37,874 bases of DNA. It comes from Streptococcaceae bacterium (lineage in GTDB: Bacteria > Bacillota > Bacilli > Lactobacillales > Streptococcaceae). The stretch lies in the NCBI GenBank assembly GCA_031270215.1, contig JAISYB010000094.1:1-37874 (forward strand). The letters run 5' to 3'. Positions 7,471 to 14,855 of this stretch are shown in pieces. The notes beneath the pieces are model-generated. The model was not told the origin of the DNA. It made no database searches and saw only the letters and a program-made list of their open reading frames with translations. Every line of letters starts with the position of its first letter. The first letter of the stretch is position 1. A program made the translations under genes and the position numbers.

Positions 7471-7751
7471 TAATACTCACCTTGAATATAGAGCGATTTC
7501 TAGTGGATACCATTTATTGGTTTATGTACGTGCAGTCCAACAAGAATGTCCAAAATAGTGTGTAAATGAACGCTAAGCATTGCTCTCCCTCCAATCTATT
7601 TAATATTCACCAACCAAAAGCACACCATAAACTTCACTTTTTAAGACTGACTGGTGTTATCAATCTTAAATTGCTTTTGGCACATTGAAGCTTCATACAA
7701 CAGATGATGAGCTTCAATGATTGACTAGAAATTATTGCTAACTTCTAGCTG
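7412..7751 (-). ncRNA. Predicted ~340-nt structured transcript (leader hairpins + small ORF)
   Basis: Read 5' to 3' on the minus strand the unit holds three successive stems. The first is 7743-7748 with 7725-7730 (6 bp). The second is 7710-7719 with 7683-7692 (10 bp perfect, extendable by 4). The third is 7672-7680 with 7614-7622 (9 bp), enclosing a further near-perfect 9-bp stem (7660-7668 with 7642-7650). Then come the ribosome binding site, the 26-codon ORF at 7500-7580 and the terminator. The amount of pairing exceeds what I see in other gaps of the window. Whether it acts as an mRNA or a regulatory RNA is unknown. Confidence 0.45.
7500..7580 (-). CDS. Possible 26-aa peptide gene in a compact transcription unit
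   Basis: An ATG at 7580 is preceded, 6 nt away, by a strong GGAGGG site. The ORF reads MLSVHLHTILDILVGLHV then HKPINGIH and stops at TAG. It lies inside a unit that has its own promoter (7758-7786), a leader with three hairpins (7614-7748) and a terminator (7411-7470). The HTILDILVGL core faintly resembles the IAPIxVGL core of Fst-type type I toxins, but the hydrophobic stretch is short and the tail does not match. It could be such a toxin in decay, a signalling peptide for the neighbouring Rgg regulator, or a chance ORF in a non-coding RNA. Too short to identify. Confidence 0.35.
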   Translation of the reverse strand: MLSVHLHTILDILVGLHVHKPINGIH

Positions 7752-7757
7752 TTTTTT

Positions 7758-7786
7758 ATCTTACTACCTTAAAAAATATTTTGCAA
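7758..7786 (-). promoter_or_regulatory. Promoter of the small structured transcript
   Basis: -35 TTGCAA (7786-7781, 4/6), a 17-nt spacer and -10 TAAGAT (7763-7758, 4/6), with a likely start near 7751. A moderate match, supported by the terminator at the far end of the unit. Confidence 0.45.
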
Positions 7787-8018
7787 CGGCTGTTTTCGTA
7801 TAGGTTAACAGCGGTTTTAAAGGCATTCGTCGACAATAAAACGCTTTATATCAACGTTTTCAATCATTGCCTCTTAATAATCAATTAGTCATCAAAAAGA
7901 AATAATCAGCCAAAAAGCACTGATATATCAGTCTTTTGTCAGAATTTTTAAAAAAGTCTGAAATTTGTTCCCAAGTTAACTTATACGAAACTTTTATTGT
8001 GGTTATTTAATGAATAAC
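7787..8018. other. AT-rich gap before the Rgg-like gene with a perfect palindrome
   Basis: No gene is visible. The stretch includes a perfect 14-bp palindrome, ACTGATATATCAGT at 7919-7932, about 90 bp upstream of the -35 box of the Rgg-like gene. This is a possible operator for that regulator, by position only. Confidence 0.4.
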
Positions 8019-8047
8019 TTGACAAAATTTAAGAATATGTTTAAAAT
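8019..8047 (+). promoter_or_regulatory. Promoter of the Rgg-like regulator gene
   Basis: Perfect -35 TTGACA (8019-8024), a 17-nt spacer and -10 TAAAAT (8042-8047), with a transcript start near 8054, 43 nt before the start codon. Confidence 0.8.
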
Positions 8048-8096
8048 CCCTTTGGATACCTTAGCAATTTATTGAAAAGGAGAGTGTTGAGGAGTT

Positions 8097-9041
8097 ATGA
8101 ACCATTTGGGACCTGCTTTTAGAAGGATACGAAAAGCTAAAAATATAACGCTTAAAGAAGCCACTGAGGGAATTATTTCCCTACCTTTTGCTTCAAAGTG
8201 GGAACGTGGATTATACAGGATTACTGCCGCAAAGCTTGTTGGACTGCTTGAACGGCTTGCCACAACCTTTGATGAATTGATGCTTGTCCATCGTCAGCAT
8301 GACTTTAGTTTTGATAATCAACGCTTCTTTGAGAAGGTGAATAAATACGTCAACGCTCGTGATATCAGCTCCCTATATGGCTTAATCAAAAAGGAAGAGC
8401 TCAAGACAAACGTGATTAATCCTCATATGAAAAAACAACGAATTATCATCTTAAAACAACATATTAATCAAATGACCGGTATAAATTTTGATAAAAGAGA
8501 AATCGGACTCATCACAGGCTATTTAGAAAAGGTGGGTTCTTGGGGGATTTACGAGCTATCTCTTTATGCGAACTCAATTTTTATGCTTTCAACAGAAACT
8601 GTCACAAAGCTTAGTCTGCTGGCACACAAAAATGGATTATCTTATCAAGAGTTGCCAAAGGTTAGCGAAGAAATCTGTAATGTCGCATCAAAGACGGTCG
8701 TTCATTTTCTTAAAAGGGATCTACTGGAAGAAGCGATAACAACGATTAATATCACACAAAAATTTCTAGAGGACAAGAAATTATTTTATGAAAAGAATAG
8801 ATTTAGCTTTCTGGAAGGCATTTATCTCTTCAAAGCTGGCAAGCAGAAAACTGGACTTAAAAAAACAGCTAATGCCATCTATTACTTATGTGAAATGGAA
8901 ATGCCCGAGCAGGCTACTTCATATAAAAACACATTAGTTAAGACCTTAAACGACCTTTTTTCCGAGGAACAAGTATCAAAAATCGTAAAAGAACTTGAAG
9001 CATATCTTGAAGCACTTAGGAATTTGACTGCTGCCTCATAA
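8097..9041 (+). CDS. Rgg/GadR/MutR-type transcriptional regulator
   Basis: The 314-aa protein begins with an XRE-type helix-turn-helix (about 3-65: LGPAFRRIRKAKNITLKEAT...LPFASKWERGLYRITAAKL...LERLATTFDELM), the usual Rgg N-terminus with its K/SKWERG motif. The rest is all-helical, as in the TPR-like C-terminal half of Rgg proteins. Known for the family: dimeric regulators that bind DNA next to their own gene, many responding to short peptides. The ATG at 8097 has GAGGAG only 2 nt upstream, with AAGGAG about 14 nt away, so start spacing is unusual, but the N-terminus fits only this start. It stands alone between its own promoter and terminator. A decayed relative lies at 6870-7318. The target is unknown; the small unit at 7412-7786 is the obvious neighbour to test. 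Confidence 0.8.
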   Translation: MNHLGPAFRRIRKAKNITLKEATEGIISLPFASKWERGLYRITAAKLVGLLERLATTFDELMLVHRQHDFSFDNQRFFEKVNKYVNARDISSLYGLIKKEELKTNVINPHMKKQRIIILKQHINQMTGINFDKREIGLITGYLEKVGSWGIYELSLYANSIFMLSTETVTKLSLLAHKNGLSYQELPKVSEEICNVASKTVVHFLKRDLLEEAITTINITQKFLEDKKLFYEKNRFSFLEGIYLFKAGKQKTGLKKTANAIYYLCEMEMPEQATSYKNTLVKTLNDLFSEEQVSKIVKELEAYLEALRNLTAAS

Positions 9042-9061
9042 TCTTTCCGTTAATAAATATC

Positions 9062-9100
9062 AAAAATCCGAACTCATTTATTCTGAGTCCGGATTTTTTT
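9062..9100. terminator. Bidirectional terminator between the Rgg-like gene and rplT
   Basis: Arms AAATCCG-A-ACTCA and TGAGT-C-CGGATTT pair over 12 of 13 positions with a 7-nt loop. The plus strand continues into TTTTTTT and the minus strand into TTTTTG, serving the convergent regulator and rplT transcripts. Confidence 0.9.
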
Positions 9101-9191
9101 GATAGCTCTTCTTTTATTTTCATAATAAAAAGCTTTTCTAACATCAGTCCGCTTTATCTGCTTTTCAGAATTAGGACTGTTATGTGATTAA

Positions 9192-9551
9192 TTATTTAGC
9201 TAATGCTTTTTTCGCTGCGTCAGCAATTTTAGCAAATGCTACTGCATCATTAATTGCAAGATCTGCTAGCATTTTGCGGTTAACCTCAATACCTGCTAAT
9301 TTTAACCCATGAGTTAATTTAGAGTATGATAGACCATTGATGCGTGCAGCTGCGTTGATTCGTTGAATCCATAATTTACGGAAATCACGTTTCTTTTGAC
9401 GACGATCGCGGTAAGCATAATTATAAGAATTCATCACCTGCTCTTTAGCTGTTTTAAATAGAGCATGTTTTGAACCATAGTAACCCTTCGCTAATTTTAA
9501 AATACGTTTACGACGTTTGCGTGAAACAACGCCACCTTTAACACGTGCCAT
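9192..9551 (-). CDS. rplT: 50S ribosomal protein L20
   Basis: Early-binding 23S rRNA protein of the large subunit, and in Firmicutes also the repressor of its own operon through the infC leader. The product is 119 aa, the normal size, starting MARVKGGVVSRKRRKRILKLAKGY with the typical basic N-terminal extension; SYNYAYRDRRQKKRDFRKLWIQRINAA is the conserved core. The ATG follows GGAGG. Last gene of infC-rpmI-rplT, 32 bp after rpmI; the terminator at 9062-9100 lies downstream. Confidence 0.98.
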   Translation of the reverse strand: MARVKGGVVSRKRRKRILKLAKGYYGSKHALFKTAKEQVMNSYNYAYRDRRQKKRDFRKLWIQRINAAARINGLSYSKLTHGLKLAGIEVNRKMLADLAINDAVAFAKIADAAKKALAK

Positions 9552-9583
9552 TTATATATCCTCCTAGTAATCTTAAATTTAAA

Positions 9584-9784
9584 TTATTTCAAACCGCTAA
9601 GCATTTGACGAATACGTTTAAAATCACCACTTGAAACCATGCTTGCTTTGCGTAATTGACGACGTTGTTTTTTAGTTTTCCCGTGGAAACGGTGTGATGT
9701 ATACGCACGGAAACGTTTTAATCCACCTTTACCAGTACGTTTAAAACGCTTTGCTGATGCACGGTGTGTTTTTTGCTTTGGCAT
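9584..9784 (-). CDS. rpmI: 50S ribosomal protein L35
   Basis: Small basic protein of the large ribosomal subunit. The start is the ATG at 9784, because GGAGG stands 8 nt before it and the protein then begins MPKQKTHRASAKRFKRTGKGG, exactly the family N-terminus, giving 66 aa. An upstream in-frame extension to 9946 would run into infC and has no support. It sits between infC (34 bp gap) and rplT (32 bp gap). Confidence 0.97.
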   Translation of the reverse strand: MPKQKTHRASAKRFKRTGKGGLKRFRAYTSHRFHGKTKKQRRQLRKASMVSSGDFKRIRQMLSGLK

Positions 9785-9818
9785 TATAAAATCCTCCTGA
9801 GTAATCGAGTTTAAATTA

Positions 9819-10346
9819 TTATTTCTTATCTTGAATTGGTGCAAGTTGTAAGAACATTGAACGACCATCCATTTTTGGACGCTGCTCAACTGTTGCAATA
9901 TCCTTCGTCGCTTCGGCAAAGCGCTCCAACACTCTTTGACCGACATCCCTATGCGTAATCATCCGACCTTTAAAACGAATGGATACTTTGACCTTATCGC
10001 CTTTTGAGAGAAATTTCGTCGCAGCTTTTAGCTTCGTATTAAAATCATTATCATCAATATTTGGACTTAAACGAACTTCCTTGATATTGACAATTTTTTG
10101 ATTTTTACGTTGTTCTTTTAGCTTTTTCTGTTGTTCAAATTTAAACTTCCCATAGTTTAAAACCTTGGCAACTGGCGGTTTAGCTTGTGGTGAAACTAAA
10201 ACTAAGTCTAAATTTGCCGTCTCAGCAATCTTTAACGCCTCAGCAATAGGCTTAATCCCTAGCTGCTCACCCTCTGCACCTACTAAACGAACTTCGCGTG
10301 CTCGAATTTCTTCATTAATAAACAAATCTTTTGCTATGTCTAACAC
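9819..10346 (-). CDS. infC: Translation initiation factor IF-3
   Basis: Binds the 30S subunit, keeps it apart from the 50S and checks start-codon pairing. N-domain residues from LFINEEIRAREVRLVGAEGEQLG, linker FEQQKKLKEQRKNQK, C-domain VKEVRLSPNID...KGDKVKVSIRFKGRMITHRDVG and the end KMDGRSMFLQLAP. The coordinates use the longest conventional start, GTG at 10346, giving 175 aa. That GTG overlaps the GAGGTG ribosome binding site, so the real start is more likely the AUA at 10337-10335, 6 nt after GAGGTG. This Ile falls where IF-3 of Bacillus subtilis, as I recall, uses AUU. A non-AUG start allows IF-3 to repress its own translation. First gene of infC-rpmI-rplT. Confidence 0.95.
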   Translation of the reverse strand: MLDIAKDLFINEEIRAREVRLVGAEGEQLGIKPIAEALKIAETANLDLVLVSPQAKPPVAKVLNYGKFKFEQQKKLKEQRKNQKIVNIKEVRLSPNIDDNDFNTKLKAATKFLSKGDKVKVSIRFKGRMITHRDVGQRVLERFAEATKDIATVEQRPKMDGRSMFLQLAPIQDKK

Positions 10347-10370
10347 CTCACTTTGTATTTTTTAGAAAAA

Positions 10371-10510
10371 ACGAAACAAAAAAGCGAACCTATCAATCAT
10401 AGACCCGCTCAAATGACTTTGTGATATAAAGCCAACTTAGTACTTATCTAGCCCAGGAACACGTATTCACTAAGGCGAGAAGCGGGTGCTTCTACTTTCA
10501 TTTTCTCAAC
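10371..10510 (-). promoter_or_regulatory. Attenuator leader of infC-rpmI-rplT (L20-leader type)
   Basis: On the minus strand a 10-bp stem (10399-10408 with 10384-10393, three G-U pairs) is followed by TTTTTTG (10383-10377), an intrinsic terminator before infC. Its 5' arm AGCGGGT is complementary to ACCCGCT at 10487-10481 further upstream, which could form an antiterminator. A third stem, GCCTTAGT with ACTAAG-TT-GGC, lies between. This arrangement, in front of infC-rpmI-rplT, is that of the L20 leader of Firmicutes, where excess L20 favours termination. The family match is by structure and context. Confidence 0.75.
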
Positions 10511-10516
10511 TTTCTC

Positions 10517-10545
10517 AGTCTACACCAAATCAATCCGCTTGTCAA
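10517..10545 (-). promoter_or_regulatory. Promoter of infC-rpmI-rplT
   Basis: Perfect -35 TTGACA (10545-10540), a 17-nt spacer and -10 TAGACT (10522-10517), with the transcript start near 10510. It lies just after the stop of the Mga-like gene. Confidence 0.8.
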
Positions 10546-10555
10546 TTACCTCTTA

Positions 10556-12013
10556 CTATTTGTTTTTCATTTTTTCGGCACGTACTTTCAATAATTCTTC
10601 GACAAGATTCATCCAATCAATCGATCGGGTTGGGACTGTCCAGATGACGCAAACGCATTTTGTTAATTTTTTATTACGAATATCAGTTAAAAATAAATCA
10701 ACATTTCGGCTGGAGCGAACTTGAAAACGAAGATTAAAAACGCTAATTTTCTCGATTTTCTTGCGAATCATTTCGTTATACTCCTTGCCCATTGAAAAAT
10801 CAATGCAAATATTGATTGGCGCAATAATATCCTTCAAGGACAAGCAGTTGATTAAAAGCAGTAAATATTCTAAAAACAGATATTCCAGGCATGATGAAAT
10901 CCACTGATTACCAATGTTTTGTTTGATATATTTTTTGCAAAAAACAAAATATTCCTGATATGTTTCCAAAAAATAAGTCATATCGATTGTGTTTAATTTG
11001 TTTAATACTTCAATTTGTGAAAAAATACATTTGAAATGAATTAAGGTCAAACGCTTTTCAAACTTCTTTTCATCAAGATTTGCTGTTGGAAATGCTCGCT
11101 TTAAGTCAGCCTTGAATTTCTGATTTAATGTCTGTAGCGGCTTAATCGATTCCACAAGATTTTCAGGGGAAATAGCTACCATATCCTCAGCTATGAAAAA
11201 AAGAACAATCCGTCGTGCTTCGAAGACAATAGAGCTATCATCTTCGGTTTTTGAGAATTCACTTAAAACCTTGGATATTTTTTTGAGATAGAGCTTCAAA
11301 ACAGGAATAAAGTAAATTTGTCGATAATGCGGCATTTTAGTTAACAAATGTTTTCGTTCCATCCGAATTAAATTAATTGCTAAAAAATGTGTCAATTTGC
11401 TTCTTGTGTACTCGCTAATTTCAGAGATAACAAACACCGCTTCAAATGCCAAAATTTGCCGCTTGATATCAGACACTAAATACTCTGGGTAAATATCTGT
11501 ATCTCTTTTGTGGACTTTCAGCCAGAGAAAACCGATGAAATTTCTGATACTGTTTTCGTTTCCGATTAATTTAAAATCCTTACTAATCTCAATTTCTAAC
11601 GCCGAAAGTGTTTGCTTTAATTTTCTAAATTCCTTATAAGCCAAAGTATGACTAATAAATTGTTCGCGTGCAAAAGCGGTAATTGATTCACAGCTTTCCC
11701 AAAAGAACTGCTCCAAAAGCAAAAATTGAATTGAATTTTTAATATAGATTGCCTCAACATCCTTTGATAGTGCATTTCTGTTTTCTAAAAGCTTGATATC
11801 ATTTTTATCGTAAATAATACTAGTCCCTTCGTTTAATTCATAATTAACGAAATCCGCATTTAGCTCATCAATAATTTTTCCAAGTAGAAAATCAGATAAT
11901 GTCAAATCATTCACAGCCTGATCTTTAGAAACAGTAAATAACGTTCGATCCTCTAAATATCGTAAAAGAGCAAGTTTTCGCCTGCTTACCTTATCTAAAA
12001 ACATCGTGAACAT
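10556..12013 (-). CDS. Mga-like helix-turn-helix transcriptional regulator
   Basis: The 485-aa protein has the shape of Mga/AtxA-type virulence regulators. An N-terminal winged-HTH region (about 5-75: SRRKLALLRYLEDR...SDFLLGKIIDELNADF) is followed by the Mga HTH domain (about 85-170), a long helical PRD-like middle and a C-terminal EIIB-like alpha/beta part. The ATG at 12013 follows GAGGGA at 8 nt. Known for the family: activation of surface-protein genes, tuned by sugar-PTS phosphorylation of PRD histidines; I cannot confirm phosphorylatable His residues here. It follows the sortase by 104 bp in the same direction, at the end of the WxL cluster. Such regulators are common partners of WxL clusters, so it most likely controls these genes. 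No strong promoter of its own was found. Confidence 0.75.
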   Translation of the reverse strand: MFTMFLDKVSRRKLALLRYLEDRTLFTVSKDQAVNDLTLSDFLLGKIIDELNADFVNYELNEGTSIIYDKNDIKLLENRNALSKDVEAIYIKNSIQFLLLEQFFWESCESITAFAREQFISHTLAYKEFRKLKQTLSALEIEISKDFKLIGNENSIRNFIGFLWLKVHKRDTDIYPEYLVSDIKRQILAFEAVFVISEISEYTRSKLTHFLAINLIRMERKHLLTKMPHYRQIYFIPVLKLYLKKISKVLSEFSKTEDDSSIVFEARRIVLFFIAEDMVAISPENLVESIKPLQTLNQKFKADLKRAFPTANLDEKKFEKRLTLIHFKCIFSQIEVLNKLNTIDMTYFLETYQEYFVFCKKYIKQNIGNQWISSCLEYLFLEYLLLLINCLSLKDIIAPINICIDFSMGKEYNEMIRKKIEKISVFNLRFQVRSSRNVDLFLTDIRNKKLTKCVCVIWTVPTRSIDWMNLVEELLKVRAEKMKNK

Positions 12014-12117
12014 AATATCTTTCCCTCACATTTATCTTTTTAAATAAAACCCAGCTAAAATGAGTTGACTATCGGTTTTAATTCAAGTATTTCAAGCGTA
12101 ATTATTTAACAAATTTT

Positions 12118-12897
12118 TCACTTAATTTTGCGCAATAAGTAATGCTTCAAGCTGATGACAATGATAATTAACAGCCAAATCACTGCAATCCAAATCCATG
12201 AAATCACCACACCATATGTCGCTTGATTAATTCCTTGCTTTTGTTTTGGCGCCTCTTTTCTGAGCTGTTGAGCTGTAGTAATCGATATTTTCTTGCCTTG
12301 AAGGACTAAACGCTGATTAGTTCTCTGGGGAGTTTTGCAGGTAATCAGAGTCAATTCGCTTTTTCCATTATCCCTCAACACTGACAAATCAGTTTCAACA
12401 ACCTCTTTAATAGCGGTAATTTGATAAAAAGCCTCCGTTTTCAAATACACAAGGTGGGCAATATCGCCAACCTTTGCTTTCGTTAACGGTCCAAAAAGAA
12501 GCTGGGTAATTCCCAAATGATGTCCTGCAATGACAACATTATGCCGATCAACTGTCCGCTCCGGATAAAAGACTACACCACCAACACTTAGATTTTCATT
12601 AGTTATCCCTATAAGCAGCGGTTCTTCCCAATCAAGTGATTCAATCCCTATACTTCCGTAGACATTTTTCACCTGAGTTGTTCGATTGAAAACATCGGCT
12701 AATTTGATCGGTTGAATTTTTTCTTCATCAGGAATGTTCTTAGGTATCGTATCGACCTGAACCATTCGATTTTGTGTTACGGAAATGCCAATCAAGCTGT
12801 TTTTAATGTATGGTAAAAAAATTAAAATGATCCCTAACATCAACAACGCATCAATAACGAGCACGACAAAAATATTAACGTTCCCTTTTCGCATCAT
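12118..12897 (-). CDS. Sortase of the WxL cluster
   Basis: Cysteine transpeptidase anchored in the membrane that cleaves LPxTG-type signals and links proteins to peptidoglycan or to each other. The start is the ATG at 12897 (AAGGA 7 nt upstream), giving 259 aa; the longer frame to 12924 has a poorer site. A transmembrane helix lies near the N-terminus (NIFVVLVIDALLMLGIILIFLP) and a second near the C-terminus (SWIWIAVIWLLIIIVISL). Catalytic residues are visible: His in VIAGHHLG, Cys in LTLITC, Arg in TNQRLVLQG. Two membrane segments suggest class C, while the VIAGHH and LTLITC context also fits class A, so the class is left open. It overlaps the DUF916/DUF3324 gene by 23 bp. The likely local substrate is the LPSTG protein at 16355-16675. 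Confidence 0.9.
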   Translation of the reverse strand: MMRKGNVNIFVVLVIDALLMLGIILIFLPYIKNSLIGISVTQNRMVQVDTIPKNIPDEEKIQPIKLADVFNRTTQVKNVYGSIGIESLDWEEPLLIGITNENLSVGGVVFYPERTVDRHNVVIAGHHLGITQLLFGPLTKAKVGDIAHLVYLKTEAFYQITAIKEVVETDLSVLRDNGKSELTLITCKTPQRTNQRLVLQGKKISITTAQQLRKEAPKQKQGINQATYGVVISWIWIAVIWLLIIIVISLKHYLLRKIK

Positions 12898-13996
12898 GCC
12901 GATTCCTTCTTTGACGAGACTCATCTTCTTTTTTCTTTCTGCGGTATAAAAGCAAAATTAGAAGTAATGCCACTAGTAAAAGCAAAATTCCAATCAAAAT
13001 ATAAATCCACCAATTATTATCCTCAATCGTCACATCTTTTGCATTGAGCCTTTTAGCTGTTGCTTCAAAAATCGTAAAATCCTTGTCAAATTCCCATTTA
13101 TCTCGGTATCTTTCAGTCTCCCCTTTCTCATTTTTGACTTCGTATTGCCCATCATCGCTTTTATTACCGTAAGCAATGGACTTCAAATGATATTTTCCGC
13201 CCTTTAGCTTTTCACCATTAAGCGAAATTGGATATGAAAAATGTGAATTAGGCGCTACCTGCATACCACCGGCAGATGATGAGTAAAGTACTTTGGAATC
13301 TCCTTTACGTGTCACGGAATTGATTAATCTCAATTGATTTAAATAAGCTGATTGGTAATTTTGCAAGCTCACGTTGATGACATTTCTAGCATTAACTTGA
13401 CCTGCAGCCACATCTGTTAATCGCAAATCCGGATTAACCACGGTATCGGTTTGGTGCATCAGAATTGCTACGACATAGGAATATTCATTCTTAATCGCCA
13501 GACCTTTGCCATCATTATCCTCCTGTTTCTCAGGCGCTTCCTTTTCCTTGAAGGTAATCCCTCCGGCAATCACACCATCAAACGCTTCATTTGGCATTGT
13601 TACCTTAATTTGCAGCGTCAGCTTAGATTGCTTTTTAATGGTCACTTCACGCTCTACTTGTCCCAGCTCTTTTAAATTATGCTTCAAAGACGAATCTGGT
13701 TTAATTTTATTTACGCCATATTCTACAACGCCGTTTAAGTTCGTGGTCGCGCTATTGATTGTATTTTCAATTACTACATCATTTGGTGTATCATTTCTTA
13801 AATTGACTTCAAGCACCTGCTCTTGCCCTTGGGACATTTTCAAATCAAAATAGGTTTTCGATTTATCAATTTGATTTTCAGGTATTATTGGTTCGACTGA
13901 AAAATTAAATTCAGAAGCCGAAACAGCCTGTGCTGATAAGCAAAATCTCAAAGCTGCAAACAAAGTTAGTAGTAATAATTTATTCCTTTTCATCAC
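12875..13996 (-). CDS. DUF916/DUF3324 WxL-interacting membrane protein
   Basis: The 373-aa protein has a signal peptide (MMKRNKLLLLTLFAALRFCLSAQAVSA). A first Ig-like domain (about 28-150, DUF916: FSVEPIIPENQ...YFDLKMSQGQEQVLEVNLRN) and a second (about 165-320, DUF3324: YSYVVAILMHQTD...LRLTDV) follow. A C-terminal transmembrane helix (about 328-350) precedes a very basic cytoplasmic tail. Known for the family: it partners WxL proteins at the surface, one domain contacting peptidoglycan and the other host or WxL proteins. The gene follows a hairpin terminator (14026-14060) after the first small WxL gene and overlaps the sortase start, so translation of the two may be coupled. GGGAG lies 9 nt before the ATG. 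Confidence 0.92.
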   Translation of the reverse strand: MMKRNKLLLLTLFAALRFCLSAQAVSASEFNFSVEPIIPENQIDKSKTYFDLKMSQGQEQVLEVNLRNDTPNDVVIENTINSATTNLNGVVEYGVNKIKPDSSLKHNLKELGQVEREVTIKKQSKLTLQIKVTMPNEAFDGVIAGGITFKEKEAPEKQEDNDGKGLAIKNEYSYVVAILMHQTDTVVNPDLRLTDVAAGQVNARNVINVSLQNYQSAYLNQLRLINSVTRKGDSKVLYSSSAGGMQVAPNSHFSYPISLNGEKLKGGKYHLKSIAYGNKSDDGQYEVKNEKGETERYRDKWEFDKDFTIFEATAKRLNAKDVTIEDNNWWIYILIGILLLLVALLLILLLYRRKKKEDESRQRRNRHDAKRER

Positions 13997-14025
13997 AAAT
14001 TTCTCCCTATTTCCAGATTTCTAAA

Positions 14026-14060
14026 AAATCGAAGTCATTAATCAAAGCTGATTAATGACT
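14026..14060 (-). terminator. Intercistronic terminator inside the WxL operon
   Basis: A perfect 12-bp stem (14049-14060 with 14033-14044) with a 4-nt loop is followed on the minus strand by TCGATTTTTTAG. It lies between a small WxL gene and the DUF916/DUF3324 gene. The 4-nt offset before the U-run suggests partial read-through. Confidence 0.7.
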
Positions 14061-14073
14061 ACGCGTTTTACCT

Positions 14074-14814
14074 TTAATTACCCGGTGTGTCAGATAAAAT
14101 CCAAGTAAATGTTGTCGTATATTTACTTGCATATTTGGTCGTTGAACCCGGAACTTCGATTGAGATACTGTTTTTAGCAGTATCAACACTATTACCCCAA
14201 TCCATCAAATGCGTTCCTGCACCCTGTCCATTTTTCGCACTCATAACTAATGATTCTGAGGCATCTGTTGCTAAGACAATTGTGCTAGATACGTTTGCCG
14301 GTTTAGGAGATTGAGAGTTTGTGACAACATTACCATTTTTAAAGGTAATTTTTGCACCCGTCAATTCCTTATCGGCGCTTGTTTTAAATTGACCATTTTG
14401 TTTCACCTTCAATGTCCAACCTGTTTCTACACCCCGATTATCTGTTACTTGAACGAAGTTTGGTCCTTCTTTGTCGGCACCAGCGGAGTCTTTATATTTT
14501 TGCGCTCCTGCAAAATACGTTTCCGTTTTAGAACTAATTTTTTGTGAACCAAAAGATAAGCTTGATGCGAAATCAATTGATAGAGGACCTGCGGTTCCTC
14601 CAGGTGTTGGTCCAGTTGGATCTTCCGGAGTAATTGGATCACTTGGATCCGGATCTAGCGGATCAACTGGGTCAGTCGTACTTGTATTAGTTGTAAATTC
14701 AATTATCCCATTGGTTGTCAATTCTCCACCGTCTGCTGCAAAAGAAATCCCACTACTTAAAACCGCTGAGCCTAAAAGTATAGCAGATAATGCTGCAATT
14801 TTTTGTTTTTTCAT
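14074..14814 (-). CDS. Small WxL-domain surface protein 1
   Basis: The 246-aa protein has a signal peptide (MKKQKIAALSAILLGSAVLSSGISFA), an N-terminal segment, a linker of repeated Asp-Pro steps (about 48-70, DPVDPLDPDPSDP), then a WxL domain from GPLSIDFASSLSFG. Both signature motifs are present: GWTLKVKQ and the C-terminal FTWILSDTPGN. Known for the family: WxL domains bind peptidoglycan non-covalently and have no sorting signal. The start follows AGGAG. It belongs to a run of three paralogues with the same linker-plus-domain plan and lies 78 bp before the DUF916/DUF3324 gene, with a terminator between them. The ligand of its short N-terminal part is unknown. Confidence 0.93.
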   Translation of the reverse strand: MKKQKIAALSAILLGSAVLSSGISFAADGGELTTNGIIEFTTNTSTTDPVDPLDPDPSDPITPEDPTGPTPGGTAGPLSIDFASSLSFGSQKISSKTETYFAGAQKYKDSAGADKEGPNFVQVTDNRGVETGWTLKVKQNGQFKTSADKELTGAKITFKNGNVVTNSQSPKPANVSSTIVLATDASESLVMSAKNGQGAGTHLMDWGNSVDTAKNSISIEVPGSTTKYASKYTTTFTWILSDTPGN

Positions 14815-14855
14815 TATTATTCTCCTATTTATAAAATGATTTTAATTACCACGTC

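Noticed and set aside
9584..9946. 120-codon extended version of the L35 gene
   Set aside because: The extra N-terminus overlaps infC in another frame; the GGAGG-linked ATG at 9784 gives the exact family N-terminus.
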